Assembly (NCBI GenBank): GCA_041592335.1 | Contig: JBFHQE010000005.1 | Span: 1 to 64,000 of the forward strand | Source: JBFHQE01 sp041592335 | GTDB lineage: Bacteria; Pseudomonadota; Gammaproteobacteria; Thiohalobacterales; Thiohalobacteraceae | Reading direction: 5' to 3' | Length of the DNA: 64,000 bases | In this document: positions 17,759 to 26,956 of the stretch, piece by piece | Position numbering within the stretch: the first letter of the stretch is position 1 | Layout: every line of letters begins with the position of its first letter | Program-made: the position numbers and the translations under genes | The notes under the pieces: generated by a model | Database searches by the model: none | The model's input: only the letters and a program-made list of their open reading frames with translations | What the model was told of the DNA's origin: nothing

Positions 17759-17817
17759 AAAAAGATATTCAATTTAAACTCAATGAGTTAAGTGCTATTT
17801 AACTCGTCAAGTCAAAG

Positions 17818-19278
17818 TCATGACGCCTCGGCGCGCTGCAATCCGTACTTACGCAGCTTCTCAACCAGGGTGGTTCGACGCATGCCAAGACGCTTGGCCG
17901 CATGAGCTACCACGCCATCCGCATCGTCCAGCGCCTGCTTGATAAAGCTCTGTTCCAGGCTGCTGAGATGCTCTTTCAAATCAATGCCGCCACGAGGCAG
18001 ACGCGGCTCCTGGTACTCGACCGGTGTTGGCTTCAACACCAGTTCATCCGGCATTGGCGCGGGGGTTGTAGCCGCCCCTTCGGGTGCATTTTTCGCTGCA
18101 GTGATCGCTTCCTCGGTCTGGAATTTCTCCGGCAGATCGCCTACGTCCACAATGCCGAACGGATGCAGAATCGCCAGTCGTTCAACCAGGTTCGCCAGTT
18201 CGCGCACATTGCCCGGCCAGCTGTACTGACACAGCGCCATCACGGCTGCCGAAGTCAGTCGCACCGAACCGCGTTTCTCATGTTCAATACGACGAATCAG
18301 TTCGTTGACCAGCAGTGGGATGTCTTCCACGCGTTCGCGCAACGGCGGCATTTCAATCGGGAATACATTGAGGCGGTAAAACAGGTCTTCGCGGAACTTG
18401 CCTTCCTTGATGCTGTTTTCCAGGTCACGGTGCGTCGCGGCAACCACGCGCACATTGGTCTCGATGGTTTTGTTACTGCCGACCCGCTCGAACGTGCGTT
18501 CCTGGAGAACGCGCAGCAGTTTTACCTGCATCGGCAGGCTCATGTCGCCGATTTCATCCAGGAACAGCGTGCCGCCTTCGGCCATTTCGAAACGGCCCTG
18601 GCGTGCGCTGATCGCACCGGTAAAGGCCCCTTTCTCATGACCAAACAGCTCGGACTCAAGCAGGTCGCCCGGAATCGCGCCGCAGTTGATGGGTACAAAG
18701 GGTGATTCGCGACGGGATGAATAATAGTGCAGGTTACGCGCAACCACTTCCTTACCGGTGCCGGATTCGCCCAGGATCAGAACATTGGCATCGGAATCGG
18801 CGACCTGCTGAATCTGCTTGCGCACATTCTGGATCACGCGGCTGCTGCCAACCAGGCTGCGGAACAGGTCCACGGGACGCTGCCGACCGGCTTCGTCGTG
18901 CGATTCGCGGTAAATCTCCGCCTGATGCAGGGCATTGGTCAGCTGGGTATAGCGCACCGGCGTTTCGATGCGGCCAAGGATACAGGAACCGGCTTCGATC
19001 GCGATCGTGGGCTCCTTGCCTTTTTCCGCCAGCAGGAAAATCGGCAGGTGCGGGTCGTGTTCATGGATGTCGCGTAGCAGGCGTTCAAGGGAACCTTCCG
19101 AACCACAGCGCCCGACCAGCACGGCAAGACAGCCTTCCGCTTCTGTCAGGGCCTGGCGCCACTGATCGCAGTTATCGATTGCGACGGGTTCCCAATTTAT
19201 GAATTCAATAACCGCTCGCAAATCGATGCGACGGTTCTCATCTGCTTCGATGACGAGGACTTTGCCTTCCGCTGCCAT
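17818..19278 (-). CDS. flrA: Master sigma-54 flagellar activator FlrA (FleQ-type)
   Basis: FlrA/FleQ starts the polar flagellar cascade and, in relatives, responds to c-di-GMP. From the chosen start (486 residues) it has an N-terminal FleQ-type receiver-like domain with no evident phosphoacceptor Asp. The AAA+ domain has GESGTGKE at 170-177 and GAFTGA at 217-222. A C-terminal Fis-type helix-turn-helix follows (AAKRLGMRRTTLVEKL). The frame is open up to 19398, but the ATG at 19278 has a strong AGGAGG site (19286-19291) 7 bases upstream and gives the family length. Confidence 0.95.
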   Translation of the reverse strand: MAAEGKVLVIEADENRRIDLRAVIEFINWEPVAIDNCDQWRQALTEAEGCLAVLVGRCGSEGSLERLLRDIHEHDPHLPIFLLAEKGKEPTIAIEAGSCILGRIETPVRYTQLTNALHQAEIYRESHDEAGRQRPVDLFRSLVGSSRVIQNVRKQIQQVADSDANVLILGESGTGKEVVARNLHYYSSRRESPFVPINCGAIPGDLLESELFGHEKGAFTGAISARQGRFEMAEGGTLFLDEIGDMSLPMQVKLLRVLQERTFERVGSNKTIETNVRVVAATHRDLENSIKEGKFREDLFYRLNVFPIEMPPLRERVEDIPLLVNELIRRIEHEKRGSVRLTSAAVMALCQYSWPGNVRELANLVERLAILHPFGIVDVGDLPEKFQTEEAITAAKNAPEGAATTPAPMPDELVLKPTPVEYQEPRLPRGGIDLKEHLSSLEQSFIKQALDDADGVVAHAAKRLGMRRTTLVEKLRKYGLQRAEAS

Positions 19279-19376
19279 CTTGTTTCCTCCTGCCCACCCG
19301 GAACGTCTTTTTGACGGTAGAGGGGGGAATTGCATTGGGTCTGAAAAAGGACTGATTATTTTTTGATCTGACGGGT

Positions 19377-19405
19377 AGTAAAACACCCTTGAAAGCAAAT
19401 GTCAA
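19377..19405 (-). promoter_or_regulatory. Candidate sigma-70 promoter of flrA
   Basis: On the minus strand TTGACA (19400-19405) is followed after 17 bases by TTTACT (19377-19382), which matches 4 of 6 bases of the -10 consensus. It would give a leader of about 90 bases. A sigma-70 promoter fits the role of FlrA at the top of the cascade. The rest of 19406-19571 shows no clear terminator or gene. Confidence 0.6.
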
Positions 19406-19571
19406 AATTCCGTCGGACATTCAACAAATCAATGGCTTGCGAATGGATTAATTCACCAACGGAGAGGAGTTACAGCAGGATATGGGGGAATAACTAACGA
19501 GAATTCAATATGCTGTGAAAGCTTTGTGATCAAAAAAATGAGCTAGTGACTAAAACTGGCAATAAGGGTTG

Positions 19572-19880
19572 TCAGCGTTGTTCCTGGTATGCCTTAACGG
19601 CGCTCTTACCCTTGTTGAGTTGCTTTAAGGCTTCACCGACCTGGCGCTGGTGAGACTGCCCCAGCGTCATCACCTGCTTATCCTTTTCCAGCAGGGCCTT
19701 CACCCTGGCATCGAATACCGCTCGTCGATTTTCCGGCAGATGAGAAAAAAATTGTTCAATGAGAGGGCGGCGCTCGGCCTCGATGGCAAAGGCCTGTTCC
19801 CACTCCTCGGCTTCCGCCGCCACGAGTAATCGCTGGGTTAGCGACTCGATGTGCGCAAACTGGTCGGCATCCGTTGCCAT
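19572..19880 (-). CDS. fliT: FliT-like flagellar chaperone
   Basis: This small helical, charged protein directly follows fliS, the usual place of FliT, the FliD chaperone. From ATG 19880 (102 residues) it contains a helical hairpin with RRPLIEQFFSHLPE and a C-terminal Gln/Lys-rich helix, as in FliT-type proteins. A longer frame to 19964 would overlap fliS and adds residues without family resemblance, so the shorter start is preferred. The assignment rests on size, composition and position. Confidence 0.7.
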   Translation of the reverse strand: MATDADQFAHIESLTQRLLVAAEAEEWEQAFAIEAERRPLIEQFFSHLPENRRAVFDARVKALLEKDKQVMTLGQSHQRQVGEALKQLNKGKSAVKAYQEQR

Positions 19881-19902
19881 AAGCGTAACTGATATCCCTT
19901 GT

Positions 19903-20325
19903 TTACACTGACGGAGGCTGTTGCTGCTGATCCCGCACCTGATCGGCAATCGCATCCCAGGCACCCTTCACGTCCTTGAGCAGCCCCATCACTTCGTCGA
20001 TGATTGCCGGGTTGTTCTGGATGTTGGATTCCACCAGTCGGCGTTCCATGTACTCATACAGGTTATCGAGATTGTTCGCCAGGTCGCCAGCACCCAGATC
20101 CAGGCTGCCGCGCAGACCGCTGATGATTGAAATCGCCCAGCTGACATGTTCGCCTTTTCTGGCAACCTCGCCGCGTTCCATAGCGCCTTTTGCGATAGCC
20201 ATTTTATCCAGGGCACCCTGCATCAACATTTGAATCAATCGATGCGGACTTGCATGGCCGGCCGCCATGTTGACCGCGGCCTGGTTGTACTGGTTTATTG
20301 CGCTCTGCCCTTTTCCGTAGACCAT
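19903..20325 (-). CDS. fliS: Flagellin export chaperone FliS
   Basis: FliS binds the flagellin C-terminus and prevents early polymerisation. The 140-residue product has the typical helical bundle and the signature SPHRLIQMLMQGALDKMAIA at about 26-45. GGAG lies 8 bases before the ATG. It sits between fliD and fliT, the common order. Confidence 0.96.
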   Translation of the reverse strand: MVYGKGQSAINQYNQAAVNMAAGHASPHRLIQMLMQGALDKMAIAKGAMERGEVARKGEHVSWAISIISGLRGSLDLGAGDLANNLDNLYEYMERRLVESNIQNNPAIIDEVMGLLKDVKGAWDAIADQVRDQQQQPPSV

Positions 20326-20398
20326 CTACTTATCTCCACATGTCTCTTGTATGTTTTCGTGACAACCGACTCTTCCTTGAGCACAACAATGTTAAATT

Positions 20399-21727
20399 CT
20401 AGTAAATTCCCAAGCCGCTTGCGGACATGAATGAACTGGTCTGCTGCAACGACGACAGCAGCACATCCAGGTTTGAATAGCGCCTGCGCAATCCTTCTTC
20501 ATATGTGGTCAGGCGGAACTCCATCCGCTCGATTTGCGAATCGATACTGTCTACCCGGTACTGTAAACCATCTTCGCGGGATTCAAGAAAACCTTCGACG
20601 TCCAGCAAATCGTCCATCAGCGCTTCGAGCCGGTAGGCATAACCCTGATCGTTATCGGCAAACAGTGCTGACACACCTTCAAAATCGCTGTTCAACGCGC
20701 TGGTCAGATCATCGCTGTCGATGGACATCACACCCTCGCGGCTGATCGAGACACCAACCTGCGCAAGGTATTCCAGGCTGGTACTCAGCCCTGTTGGCGC
20801 ATTGTTCAGTACCGACCGAATCTGGGATTCAAGGCTGCGGATTGTGGAATCGCCTTCAAGGGGGCCTTCACGCATGGTTTTCAAATTCGACATCAGCGTG
20901 TTATAGGCCGAAACGAATCCCTGAATGTTGGTCTTCACGGCTTCCAGGTCGCGATCGATATCCAGCGTCAGACCCGTAGTCTCGGCCTTGAAGTTCAAGG
21001 TGACACCGGCAATCGCATCGTCGATCGTGTTGGAGTTACGTTCCAGTAAATAGGTTCCGTCGATGGTGAATTGCGCATTTTCCGCCGGAACAATCGTCGC
21101 CATGGTGAAGGGATCGGCAATCGCGCCGCCGCCACTGTTCTGGAAACTCAACCCGATCGTGTAGTCTTCACCGGTGTTGCCCGAGGTCAATACCAGGCGG
21201 TGAGCCGTACTGGTTTCGGAAACGATCGACGCGGTCAAATCCACGTCTTCGCTCAGGCCAGCGGCAGTATTTATCGCGCTACGGATTTCGCCGAGCGTTT
21301 TTCCGCCATATTCGACGGCAATGCTTTCACCGTTAATAGTGATATTCATGACATCGCCAGCATTACCGATGGTCGTTGTATCGGTGTCGGCAAACGCGCT
21401 TGAACCCTGCTTTTCAGCAACGGCCAGGTTGGTGATATCAATGGAGTAAGTGCCCGCGGATGCAAAGCGGGTGGTCGTCGCGGTCAGGCTTTCTTCATCA
21501 GACGAACCGCCTGAATAAACCTGGAACTTTTCCTGCGACTTCAGACCGTCCATGCTGCTCTGAAATTTGCTCAGCGCAGATTTCAGCAGACCATAGGTGC
21601 TGATCTGATTTTCATACGTCTTTTTCTTGGTCTCAAGGTCATCGATGGGTCGACGCTCGATCGAAACCAGCTGTTGAATAATGGAACTGACATCAAGACC
21701 AGAGCCAATACCCGGAGAGGAAATCAT
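20399..21727 (-). CDS. fliD: Flagellar filament cap protein FliD
   Basis: FliD caps the filament and helps flagellin polymerise. The N-terminus ISSPGIGSGLDVSSIIQQLV (residues 2-21) is the conserved FliD start, and the C-terminus is coiled coil (about 380-430). The 442-residue length is normal. The middle Ser/Thr-rich domain is solvent exposed in the family and may also be glycosylated. A GAGG site precedes the ATG. It follows flaG by 55 bases. Confidence 0.97.
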   Translation of the reverse strand: MISSPGIGSGLDVSSIIQQLVSIERRPIDDLETKKKTYENQISTYGLLKSALSKFQSSMDGLKSQEKFQVYSGGSSDEESLTATTTRFASAGTYSIDITNLAVAEKQGSSAFADTDTTTIGNAGDVMNITINGESIAVEYGGKTLGEIRSAINTAAGLSEDVDLTASIVSETSTAHRLVLTSGNTGEDYTIGLSFQNSGGGAIADPFTMATIVPAENAQFTIDGTYLLERNSNTIDDAIAGVTLNFKAETTGLTLDIDRDLEAVKTNIQGFVSAYNTLMSNLKTMREGPLEGDSTIRSLESQIRSVLNNAPTGLSTSLEYLAQVGVSISREGVMSIDSDDLTSALNSDFEGVSALFADNDQGYAYRLEALMDDLLDVEGFLESREDGLQYRVDSIDSQIERMEFRLTTYEEGLRRRYSNLDVLLSSLQQTSSFMSASGLGIY

Positions 21728-21782
21728 CTTGCCACCTCAGTTATATCATTACTGAAAGCAGCCATTTGCATCAGGGCCTGAC

Positions 21783-22226
21783 TCAGGCGTTATCCCTGAA
21801 AAGCAACCCACCGCTTTCTTCACCAATATGTTCTTGCAGCTTGCGTGCCATATCCAGGGCTTCCTCGGAAGGAATCTGTCGAATTACTGCCTGGGTCTCG
21901 GAGTCGAGCACCTTGACCACAACACGTCCGCTGTCATCATCCACTGAAAATTTAAGGTCGCGACTAACGCTTTGCACATAATCTTCAATGTTAGCGACGG
22001 CGGCCTTAACGGATTCTTTCTCTTCTTCCTTGTTTACCTTGCCCTGGCTCTCGGGAGGCAAAATCTGGCCGCTGTTAGCGGCGGTTTCCTGCCCCTGTTC
22101 TGACCTACTGACCCGCGCAATAGACATACTGCCCTGCACAGCGGATTTTGCCGAAACGTCTGGCTGACGAACTACCGGCTGCTGCACCTGTGAACTGATT
22201 TTATTTGCTATTTCACCTGGCATCAT
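21783..22226 (-). CDS. flaG: FlaG family protein
   Basis: FlaG proteins affect filament length in polar flagellates. The 147-residue product has a low-complexity N-terminal half and the conserved C-terminal FlaG domain, with LKFSVDDDSGRVVVKVLDSE followed by IRQIPSEEALDMARKL. Two consecutive ATGs (22226 and 22223) follow an AGGAGG site. It lies just after the flagellin terminator, so its expression is probably partial read-through or from a promoter I did not find. Confidence 0.92.
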   Translation of the reverse strand: MMPGEIANKISSQVQQPVVRQPDVSAKSAVQGSMSIARVSRSEQGQETAANSGQILPPESQGKVNKEEEKESVKAAVANIEDYVQSVSRDLKFSVDDDSGRVVVKVLDSETQAVIRQIPSEEALDMARKLQEHIGEESGGLLFRDNA

Positions 22227-22255
22227 TTCTCACCTCCTAACCGGAACCCCACCCC

Positions 22256-22294
22256 ATAAAAGAAGCCGCTTGGGGCTCCCTGCCCCAAACGGCT
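22256..22294 (-). terminator. Rho-independent terminator after flagellin
   Basis: On the minus strand a 13-bp stem (AGCCGTTTGGGGC with GCCCCAAGCGGCT, one G-T pair) closes a 5-base loop and is followed by TCTTTTAT. It begins about 30 bases after the flagellin stop. It would limit read-through into flaG-fliD-fliS-fliT. Confidence 0.92.
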
Positions 22295-22324
22295 CTTCCA
22301 TGAGCAATCCGGTTAAGGATTAAA

Positions 22325-23167
22325 TTAGCCCAACAGAGACAAGGCTGTCTGCGGTAAAGCGTTAGCCTGTGCCAACATTGCAACACCTGCCTGCTGCAGG
22401 ATCTGCGAACGAGTCAGGTTGGCAGATTCGCGAGCGAAGTCAGCATCCAGGATTCGGGATTTCGCAGCACTCTGGTTTTCAACAACGTTCGCGTTGTTAC
22501 GTGCGGCAATTTCCAGACGGTTCTGAGCGGCACCGTATTTCGCACGAAGGTTGGAGATACGGTCGAGCGCGGTATCGATGATGCTCACTGCTGACAGCGC
22601 GTTGGCAACAGAAGATACCTTGGTGTTGGTAGACAGTGCAGTACCGATACCGTAAGTACCAGTAGAGTCAATGTTTACAGTAGATACTGAGATCAGGTTA
22701 TTAGCAGAAGCACTGCGGAAACCAACCATGATCTTGGTAGATGAAGTATTACCGATTACGGTACGGTTACCGAAACGGGTAGAGTCGGAGATACGAATAA
22801 TTTCGTTCTGTACCGACAGCACTTCCGCCTGCAGGTTAGCGCGGTCAGCAGTGGTTACAGTACCGTTGGCTGACTGTACGGCCAGCTCACGAATACGCTG
22901 CAGACCGTTGGTAACTTCGTTCAACGCACCTTCAGCTGTCTGCAGCATGGAGATACCGTCGTTCGCGTTACGATTAGCCTGTTCCAGACCGGAGATCTGT
23001 GCGGAAAAGCGAGTGGCCAGTGCCAGACCGGCGGCATCGTCACGCGCGCCGTTGATACGCAGACCTGAGGACAGGCGCTGCAGCGCAACATTCAGGGAAG
23101 AGTTGGTGTTGTTCAGAGAACGCTGGGCGAACAGTGACGCCACGTTGGTATTTACGACTTGACCCAT
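22325..23167 (-). CDS. fliC: Flagellin
   Basis: This is the only filament subunit gene in the window. At 280 residues it is short. The conserved N-terminal D0/D1 region (about 1-135) contains LQRLSSGLRINGARDDAAG, and the C-terminal D1/D0 region (about 190-280) ends LLG. Only some 50 central residues are variable, and these are rich in Ser, Thr and Asn, the likely O-glycosylation zone for the neighbouring Maf enzymes. GGAG precedes the ATG by 8 bases, and a sigma-28 promoter lies upstream. Confidence 0.97.
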   Translation of the reverse strand: MGQVVNTNVASLFAQRSLNNTNSSLNVALQRLSSGLRINGARDDAAGLALATRFSAQISGLEQANRNANDGISMLQTAEGALNEVTNGLQRIRELAVQSANGTVTTADRANLQAEVLSVQNEIIRISDSTRFGNRTVIGNTSSTKIMVGFRSASANNLISVSTVNIDSTGTYGIGTALSTNTKVSSVANALSAVSIIDTALDRISNLRAKYGAAQNRLEIAARNNANVVENQSAAKSRILDADFARESANLTRSQILQQAGVAMLAQANALPQTALSLLG

Positions 23168-23267
23168 GATATTTCTCCCGTATGCCCGAGTAGATGGTCA
23201 CCACTCCGGCGGGTTTCACATTTAGCGGATACATCACCTGGAGGTGTGTTTACCGCTTCCAACCTGT

Positions 23268-23294
23268 AGAACGGCCGCGCCAGGAAAATCTTTA
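23268..23294 (-). promoter_or_regulatory. Sigma-28 (FliA) promoter of flagellin
   Basis: On the minus strand TAAAGATT (23287-23294), 11 bases, then GCCGTTCT (23268-23275) match the FliA consensus TAAAGTTT-N11-GCCGATAA in the key TAAA and GCCG blocks with exact spacing. The leader would be about 90 bases long. Confidence 0.8.
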
Positions 23295-23393
23295 TTTTTT
23301 TATTCGTATAAAAAACATGTGCTTAGCAATTAGCGTCAATAAATCATCCTCCAGCACCGCCGTCTCGGTCGCAACAGACTGACTAAAAATTGG

Positions 23394-23409
23394 CGGCATA
23401 GTATTTGCT
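23394..23409 (+). promoter_or_regulatory. Sigma-54 promoter of the maf-leg operon
   Basis: CGGCATA-GTAT-TTGCT matches the -24/-12 consensus except for the first base, the same deviation as in the flrBC promoter. Transcription would start near 23420, about 37 bases before the TTG start of the first maf gene. It places the glycosylation operon under flagellar sigma-54 control. Confidence 0.8.
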
Positions 23410-23456
23410 AATCCCTCATCTACCTTTTATTAATAATTGAGTCACAAGGAAAAATC

Positions 23457-25949
23457 TTGGCCAGCGAATACAACCAGGACGGTTTGGGTGAATTCATCCG
23501 CAACGGCTTTGGCGAACAGTACCTGCACAGCGTAAATCGCGATGCCTTCATAAAATCAGGCAGCGATGCGATTTATGCGCGTTATTTCCGCGACCGGCTC
23601 TGGAATCATGACAGCCTGCACATCATCGTCGGTACGGATTCCGGCCTGTTGCCGGAATATATCCAGCGCCATGGCCTTGCCAGGGGTTCGCGCTACCTCT
23701 TTGTCGAGCTTCCCGATATTCTGGAAAAACTGACCCAGGCAGGACGCCTGGGTGACCTGGGTAATCGCATGCTGGTTATCCCGCCGGACAACTGGCTGGA
23801 GATCGCCGAACAGCACAACCTGCTCGACTACCTGTTCCTGGACAAGGCCCATGTGCATCTGTCATTAGCGGCAGCCGATGCGCACATCCCCGAGTATGTT
23901 CCACTCGCCAGCCGGATCGAGGATGAATTCAACACCCGCAGCTGGCAACTACTGCAAGGTCAGGCCTGCGGTGAATTTCTCGATAAAATCATGCTGAACC
24001 TGGCCGAAAACCGGATCGCGTTCAACAGCGCATTGGATGAAACTTCATTTGCCGGTTACAGCGCCGTACTGGCGGCCGGTGGCCCATCGCTGGACAGCAT
24101 GATCCCCTGGATCAAGGCGCACCGCGATGAAATTCTGCTGTTCGCGGTATCACGTATCTGCCGACGTCTGCACGAAGTGGGGCTGACTCCCGACATCATT
24201 GTCTCCATCGATCCCACTCACATGAGTTTTGAAATCAGCAAGGAGATGTTCGCCTTCAGCCAGGACAGCCTGTTTATTAACGGCAACCACGTCACGGAAG
24301 AACTGATCGGCCAGTGGCCGGGCAAAAGCCTGTACCTCGGCAACCGTTACCCCTGGGACACAGAGGCCAATGTATCCAACACACCTGTGTGCGGCCCATC
24401 CGTGACCAACTCGGCCCTGATGTGCGCCATCATGATGGGCTTCAAACAGATCATCTTCGCCGGCGTGGATTTATGCTTTACGCGCGAGGGTCATAGCCAT
24501 GCACTGGGCAGTGACGAACGCGATGCCGGCACTCGCATTGGCCATGTCGGAACCCAGGTAAAAACCAACGGTGGCCAGATGGCGGACACGGACATTCCAT
24601 TTGCCCAGGCTGTCGATGCGATCGGCAGCCAGGCCGTCTATGCCAGGCATTTTGGCTGCACCTGCATTAATCCCAACCCGGATGCCGCGGTGATCAAGGA
24701 AGTCGAACATATCACCCTGGACCAGATCCAGCTGACCGCCCTGCCGCAGCCCGCCAGGAAGATGCTGGATGAACGGGTGCCAGATGAAACCAGTGCGCAA
24801 CGCGTTATCACTTACCAGGCAACGCTAAAAGAACTGGGCCGCATCCGGCATCGCCTCGAGAAGGTGCGCGAAATCGCCAACGATGCGCTGGCGGCGCATG
24901 AAAAACTGTTCAACCCCGAAACCGCGCATGAGAAATACAAGAAACGTATCGACAAGCTGGAACAACAACTCGACAAAGAGTTTGAACGGGAAACCCTGTT
25001 CATCAAGAAATACGGGCTAAAACGTTTTTCCAGACTGGCCCGGCCGGACGAAGACCTGGAATGGACAGAGGAAGAAATAGAACGGACCGGGCGTGGTTAT
25101 TACCAGGCCTACCGTGACAGCATCAATGACCTGTTCAAGATGTTTAGCGCGATTGAAACCCGCCTGAATGCCCGGTTGCAGGAAGAATCCGACACCCCGG
25201 ACTTTGGCCAACTTGCCACCCAGTGGCGACAAGACGGGCAACCGGGCCGTGCCCTCATCTGGCAGAAGCATTCACCCGCGGCATTTGAACAGGCACGCAC
25301 CAGTCATGCCGCCGAAATTCAGCAATTCGAGCAGGATTTTTCCGCCATGCTGAGTGCTGAAAATATTGAGCACAATGCGCGCGCCAAAAAAGAATCGCGT
25401 ATCGAATATGTTCGCGCAAAGGCAACCTTGCAATTTCTGCGTCAGGATACAAGCGGCCTGCAAGATCTACGCAACGGACTGGAAAAAGATGGCCGGGAAG
25501 AAGCCGCGCCTTACCGCTCTATCGTCAAAGGCTACCTGGCCGAGCTGGAGCAACAGGACGCCGATGCCCTGATGGCCTATCAGGAGGTTACCGATGGACC
25601 CTTGCTGGAAGATGCCTTGAAACGCATCGCCTATCTGACCTTGAAGCATCAGGACCTTGAGAATGCCGCACTGGCACTGGATTGCCTGGCGGCGATTTCG
25701 CCCAGTTATCTACCGCAATACGCCGACGTCATGCGCATCCGGGGCGATATCGCCCAGGCCGCGGAACTCTACACCCTTTATCTGGATCATGCACCGGATG
25801 ATCTGGCCATTGCGATTCGCCTTGGACGCCTGTACCAGGACAACAACATCAACGACGTTGCCCTGCAGATATTCGATTATGTACTGAATAAAGACCCGAA
25901 CAATCAGGCTGCGCGGCAGCTACGACAGCAACTGGAGAACACTGCTTGA
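23457..25949 (+). CDS. Motility accessory factor (Maf/DUF115) glycosyltransferase with C-terminal TPR region
   Basis: Maf proteins transfer nonulosonic acids such as legionaminic or pseudaminic acid to flagellin Ser/Thr. This 830-residue product has an N-terminal Maf domain (about 1-190) and the central DUF115 domain (about 200-430) with AAGGPSLDS. A long helical section follows (440-700), then TPR-like repeats (about 710-828). The start is TTG, supported by AAGGA six bases upstream. It heads the leg operon, overlaps legB by 4 bases and lies next to flagellin in divergent orientation. Acceptor and donor cannot be read from sequence. Confidence 0.9.
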   Translation: MASEYNQDGLGEFIRNGFGEQYLHSVNRDAFIKSGSDAIYARYFRDRLWNHDSLHIIVGTDSGLLPEYIQRHGLARGSRYLFVELPDILEKLTQAGRLGDLGNRMLVIPPDNWLEIAEQHNLLDYLFLDKAHVHLSLAAADAHIPEYVPLASRIEDEFNTRSWQLLQGQACGEFLDKIMLNLAENRIAFNSALDETSFAGYSAVLAAGGPSLDSMIPWIKAHRDEILLFAVSRICRRLHEVGLTPDIIVSIDPTHMSFEISKEMFAFSQDSLFINGNHVTEELIGQWPGKSLYLGNRYPWDTEANVSNTPVCGPSVTNSALMCAIMMGFKQIIFAGVDLCFTREGHSHALGSDERDAGTRIGHVGTQVKTNGGQMADTDIPFAQAVDAIGSQAVYARHFGCTCINPNPDAAVIKEVEHITLDQIQLTALPQPARKMLDERVPDETSAQRVITYQATLKELGRIRHRLEKVREIANDALAAHEKLFNPETAHEKYKKRIDKLEQQLDKEFERETLFIKKYGLKRFSRLARPDEDLEWTEEEIERTGRGYYQAYRDSINDLFKMFSAIETRLNARLQEESDTPDFGQLATQWRQDGQPGRALIWQKHSPAAFEQARTSHAAEIQQFEQDFSAMLSAENIEHNARAKKESRIEYVRAKATLQFLRQDTSGLQDLRNGLEKDGREEAAPYRSIVKGYLAELEQQDADALMAYQEVTDGPLLEDALKRIAYLTLKHQDLENAALALDCLAAISPSYLPQYADVMRIRGDIAQAAELYTLYLDHAPDDLAIAIRLGRLYQDNNINDVALQIFDYVLNKDPNNQAARQLRQQLENTA

Positions 25950-26956
25950 ACCTCGCGAACAAAAAGATTCTGGTGACCGGCGCCGACGGCTTTATCGGCT
26001 CGCACCTTACCGAATACCTGTTGCAACAAGGCTACGATGTGCGCGCATTCGTGCTGTACAACTCGTTCGGCAGCTGGGGCTGGCTGGATACCCTGGACGC
26101 CAGCCAGAAGCAGAACCTGGATGTGTTCATGGGCGATATCCGCGATCCCAACGGCGTGCGCACGGCAATGAAAGGCTGTGACGTGGTGCTGCACCTCGCG
26201 GCTCTGATCGGCATCCCCTACTCCTATCACTCGCCCGACACCTATGTCGACACCAACATCAAGGGCACATTGAATGTATTGCAGGGCGCGCGCGATCTCG
26301 ACATCGAGCGTGTGGTACATACGTCCACCAGCGAAGTCTACGGCACCGCGCTGCATGTCCCGATCGACGAGGAGCATCCACTGCAGGGCCAGTCACCCTA
26401 TTCCGCCACCAAGATCGGCGCGGACCAGATGGCGCTGTCGTTCTACCGGTCGTTCGAAACGCCCGTCGCGATATGCCGCCCCTTCAATACCTATGGGCCA
26501 AGACAATCGGCACGCGCCGTCATCCCGACCATCATTACCCAGATTGCCAACGGCATTACCAACATTAAGCTGGGCGCGCTAACCCCAACGCGGGACTTCA
26601 ACTTTGTCATGGATACCGTGCGCGGTTTCGAAGCCATTGCAGCGGCCGACCCGGCGCTGGGCGAAGTCATTAATATCGGCAGCGGATTCGAGATCAGTGT
26701 CGGCGATACCGTGAAACTGATCGGCGAGGTTATGAACACCGATATCCGCATCGAGACCGATGAAGACCGCCTGCGCCCCAACAAGAGCGAAGTTGAACGG
26801 TTACTGGCAGCAAACGAAAAGGCGAAATCACTCACCGGCTGGTCGCCGGAATACGCCGGACTCGACGGCTTCCGGCGCGGACTGGAACTCACCGCGCAAT
26901 GGTTCACCAATAAAGACAACCTGCGGGCCTACAAGGCCGACCGTTACAACATCTGA
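25946..26956 (+). CDS. legB: Nucleotide-sugar 4,6-dehydratase LegB (legionaminic acid pathway)
   Basis: This 336-residue extended short-chain dehydrogenase has the NAD loop TGADGFIGSHL near 12-22 and the active-site YSATK with an upstream TSTSEVYG. By analogy with Campylobacter it would dehydrate GDP-GlcNAc (or UDP-GlcNAc) to the 4-keto-6-deoxy sugar, the first committed step to legionaminic acid. It starts at TTG, overlapping the maf stop as TTGA. The next gene is the matching aminotransferase. Confidence 0.88.
   Translation: MNLANKKILVTGADGFIGSHLTEYLLQQGYDVRAFVLYNSFGSWGWLDTLDASQKQNLDVFMGDIRDPNGVRTAMKGCDVVLHLAALIGIPYSYHSPDTYVDTNIKGTLNVLQGARDLDIERVVHTSTSEVYGTALHVPIDEEHPLQGQSPYSATKIGADQMALSFYRSFETPVAICRPFNTYGPRQSARAVIPTIITQIANGITNIKLGALTPTRDFNFVMDTVRGFEAIAAADPALGEVINIGSGFEISVGDTVKLIGEVMNTDIRIETDEDRLRPNKSEVERLLAANEKAKSLTGWSPEYAGLDGFRRGLELTAQWFTNKDNLRAYKADRYNI

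Noticed and set aside
22227..22263. Separate promoter for flaG-fliD-fliS-fliT
   Set aside because: I searched the gap after the flagellin terminator and saw no sigma-54, sigma-28 or sigma-70 match. Read-through is the simpler view.
23270..23286. Sigma-54-like sequence TGGCGCG-GCCG-TTCT upstream of flagellin
   Set aside because: The -12 box lacks the required GC, and it overlaps a much better sigma-28 promoter with exact spacing.
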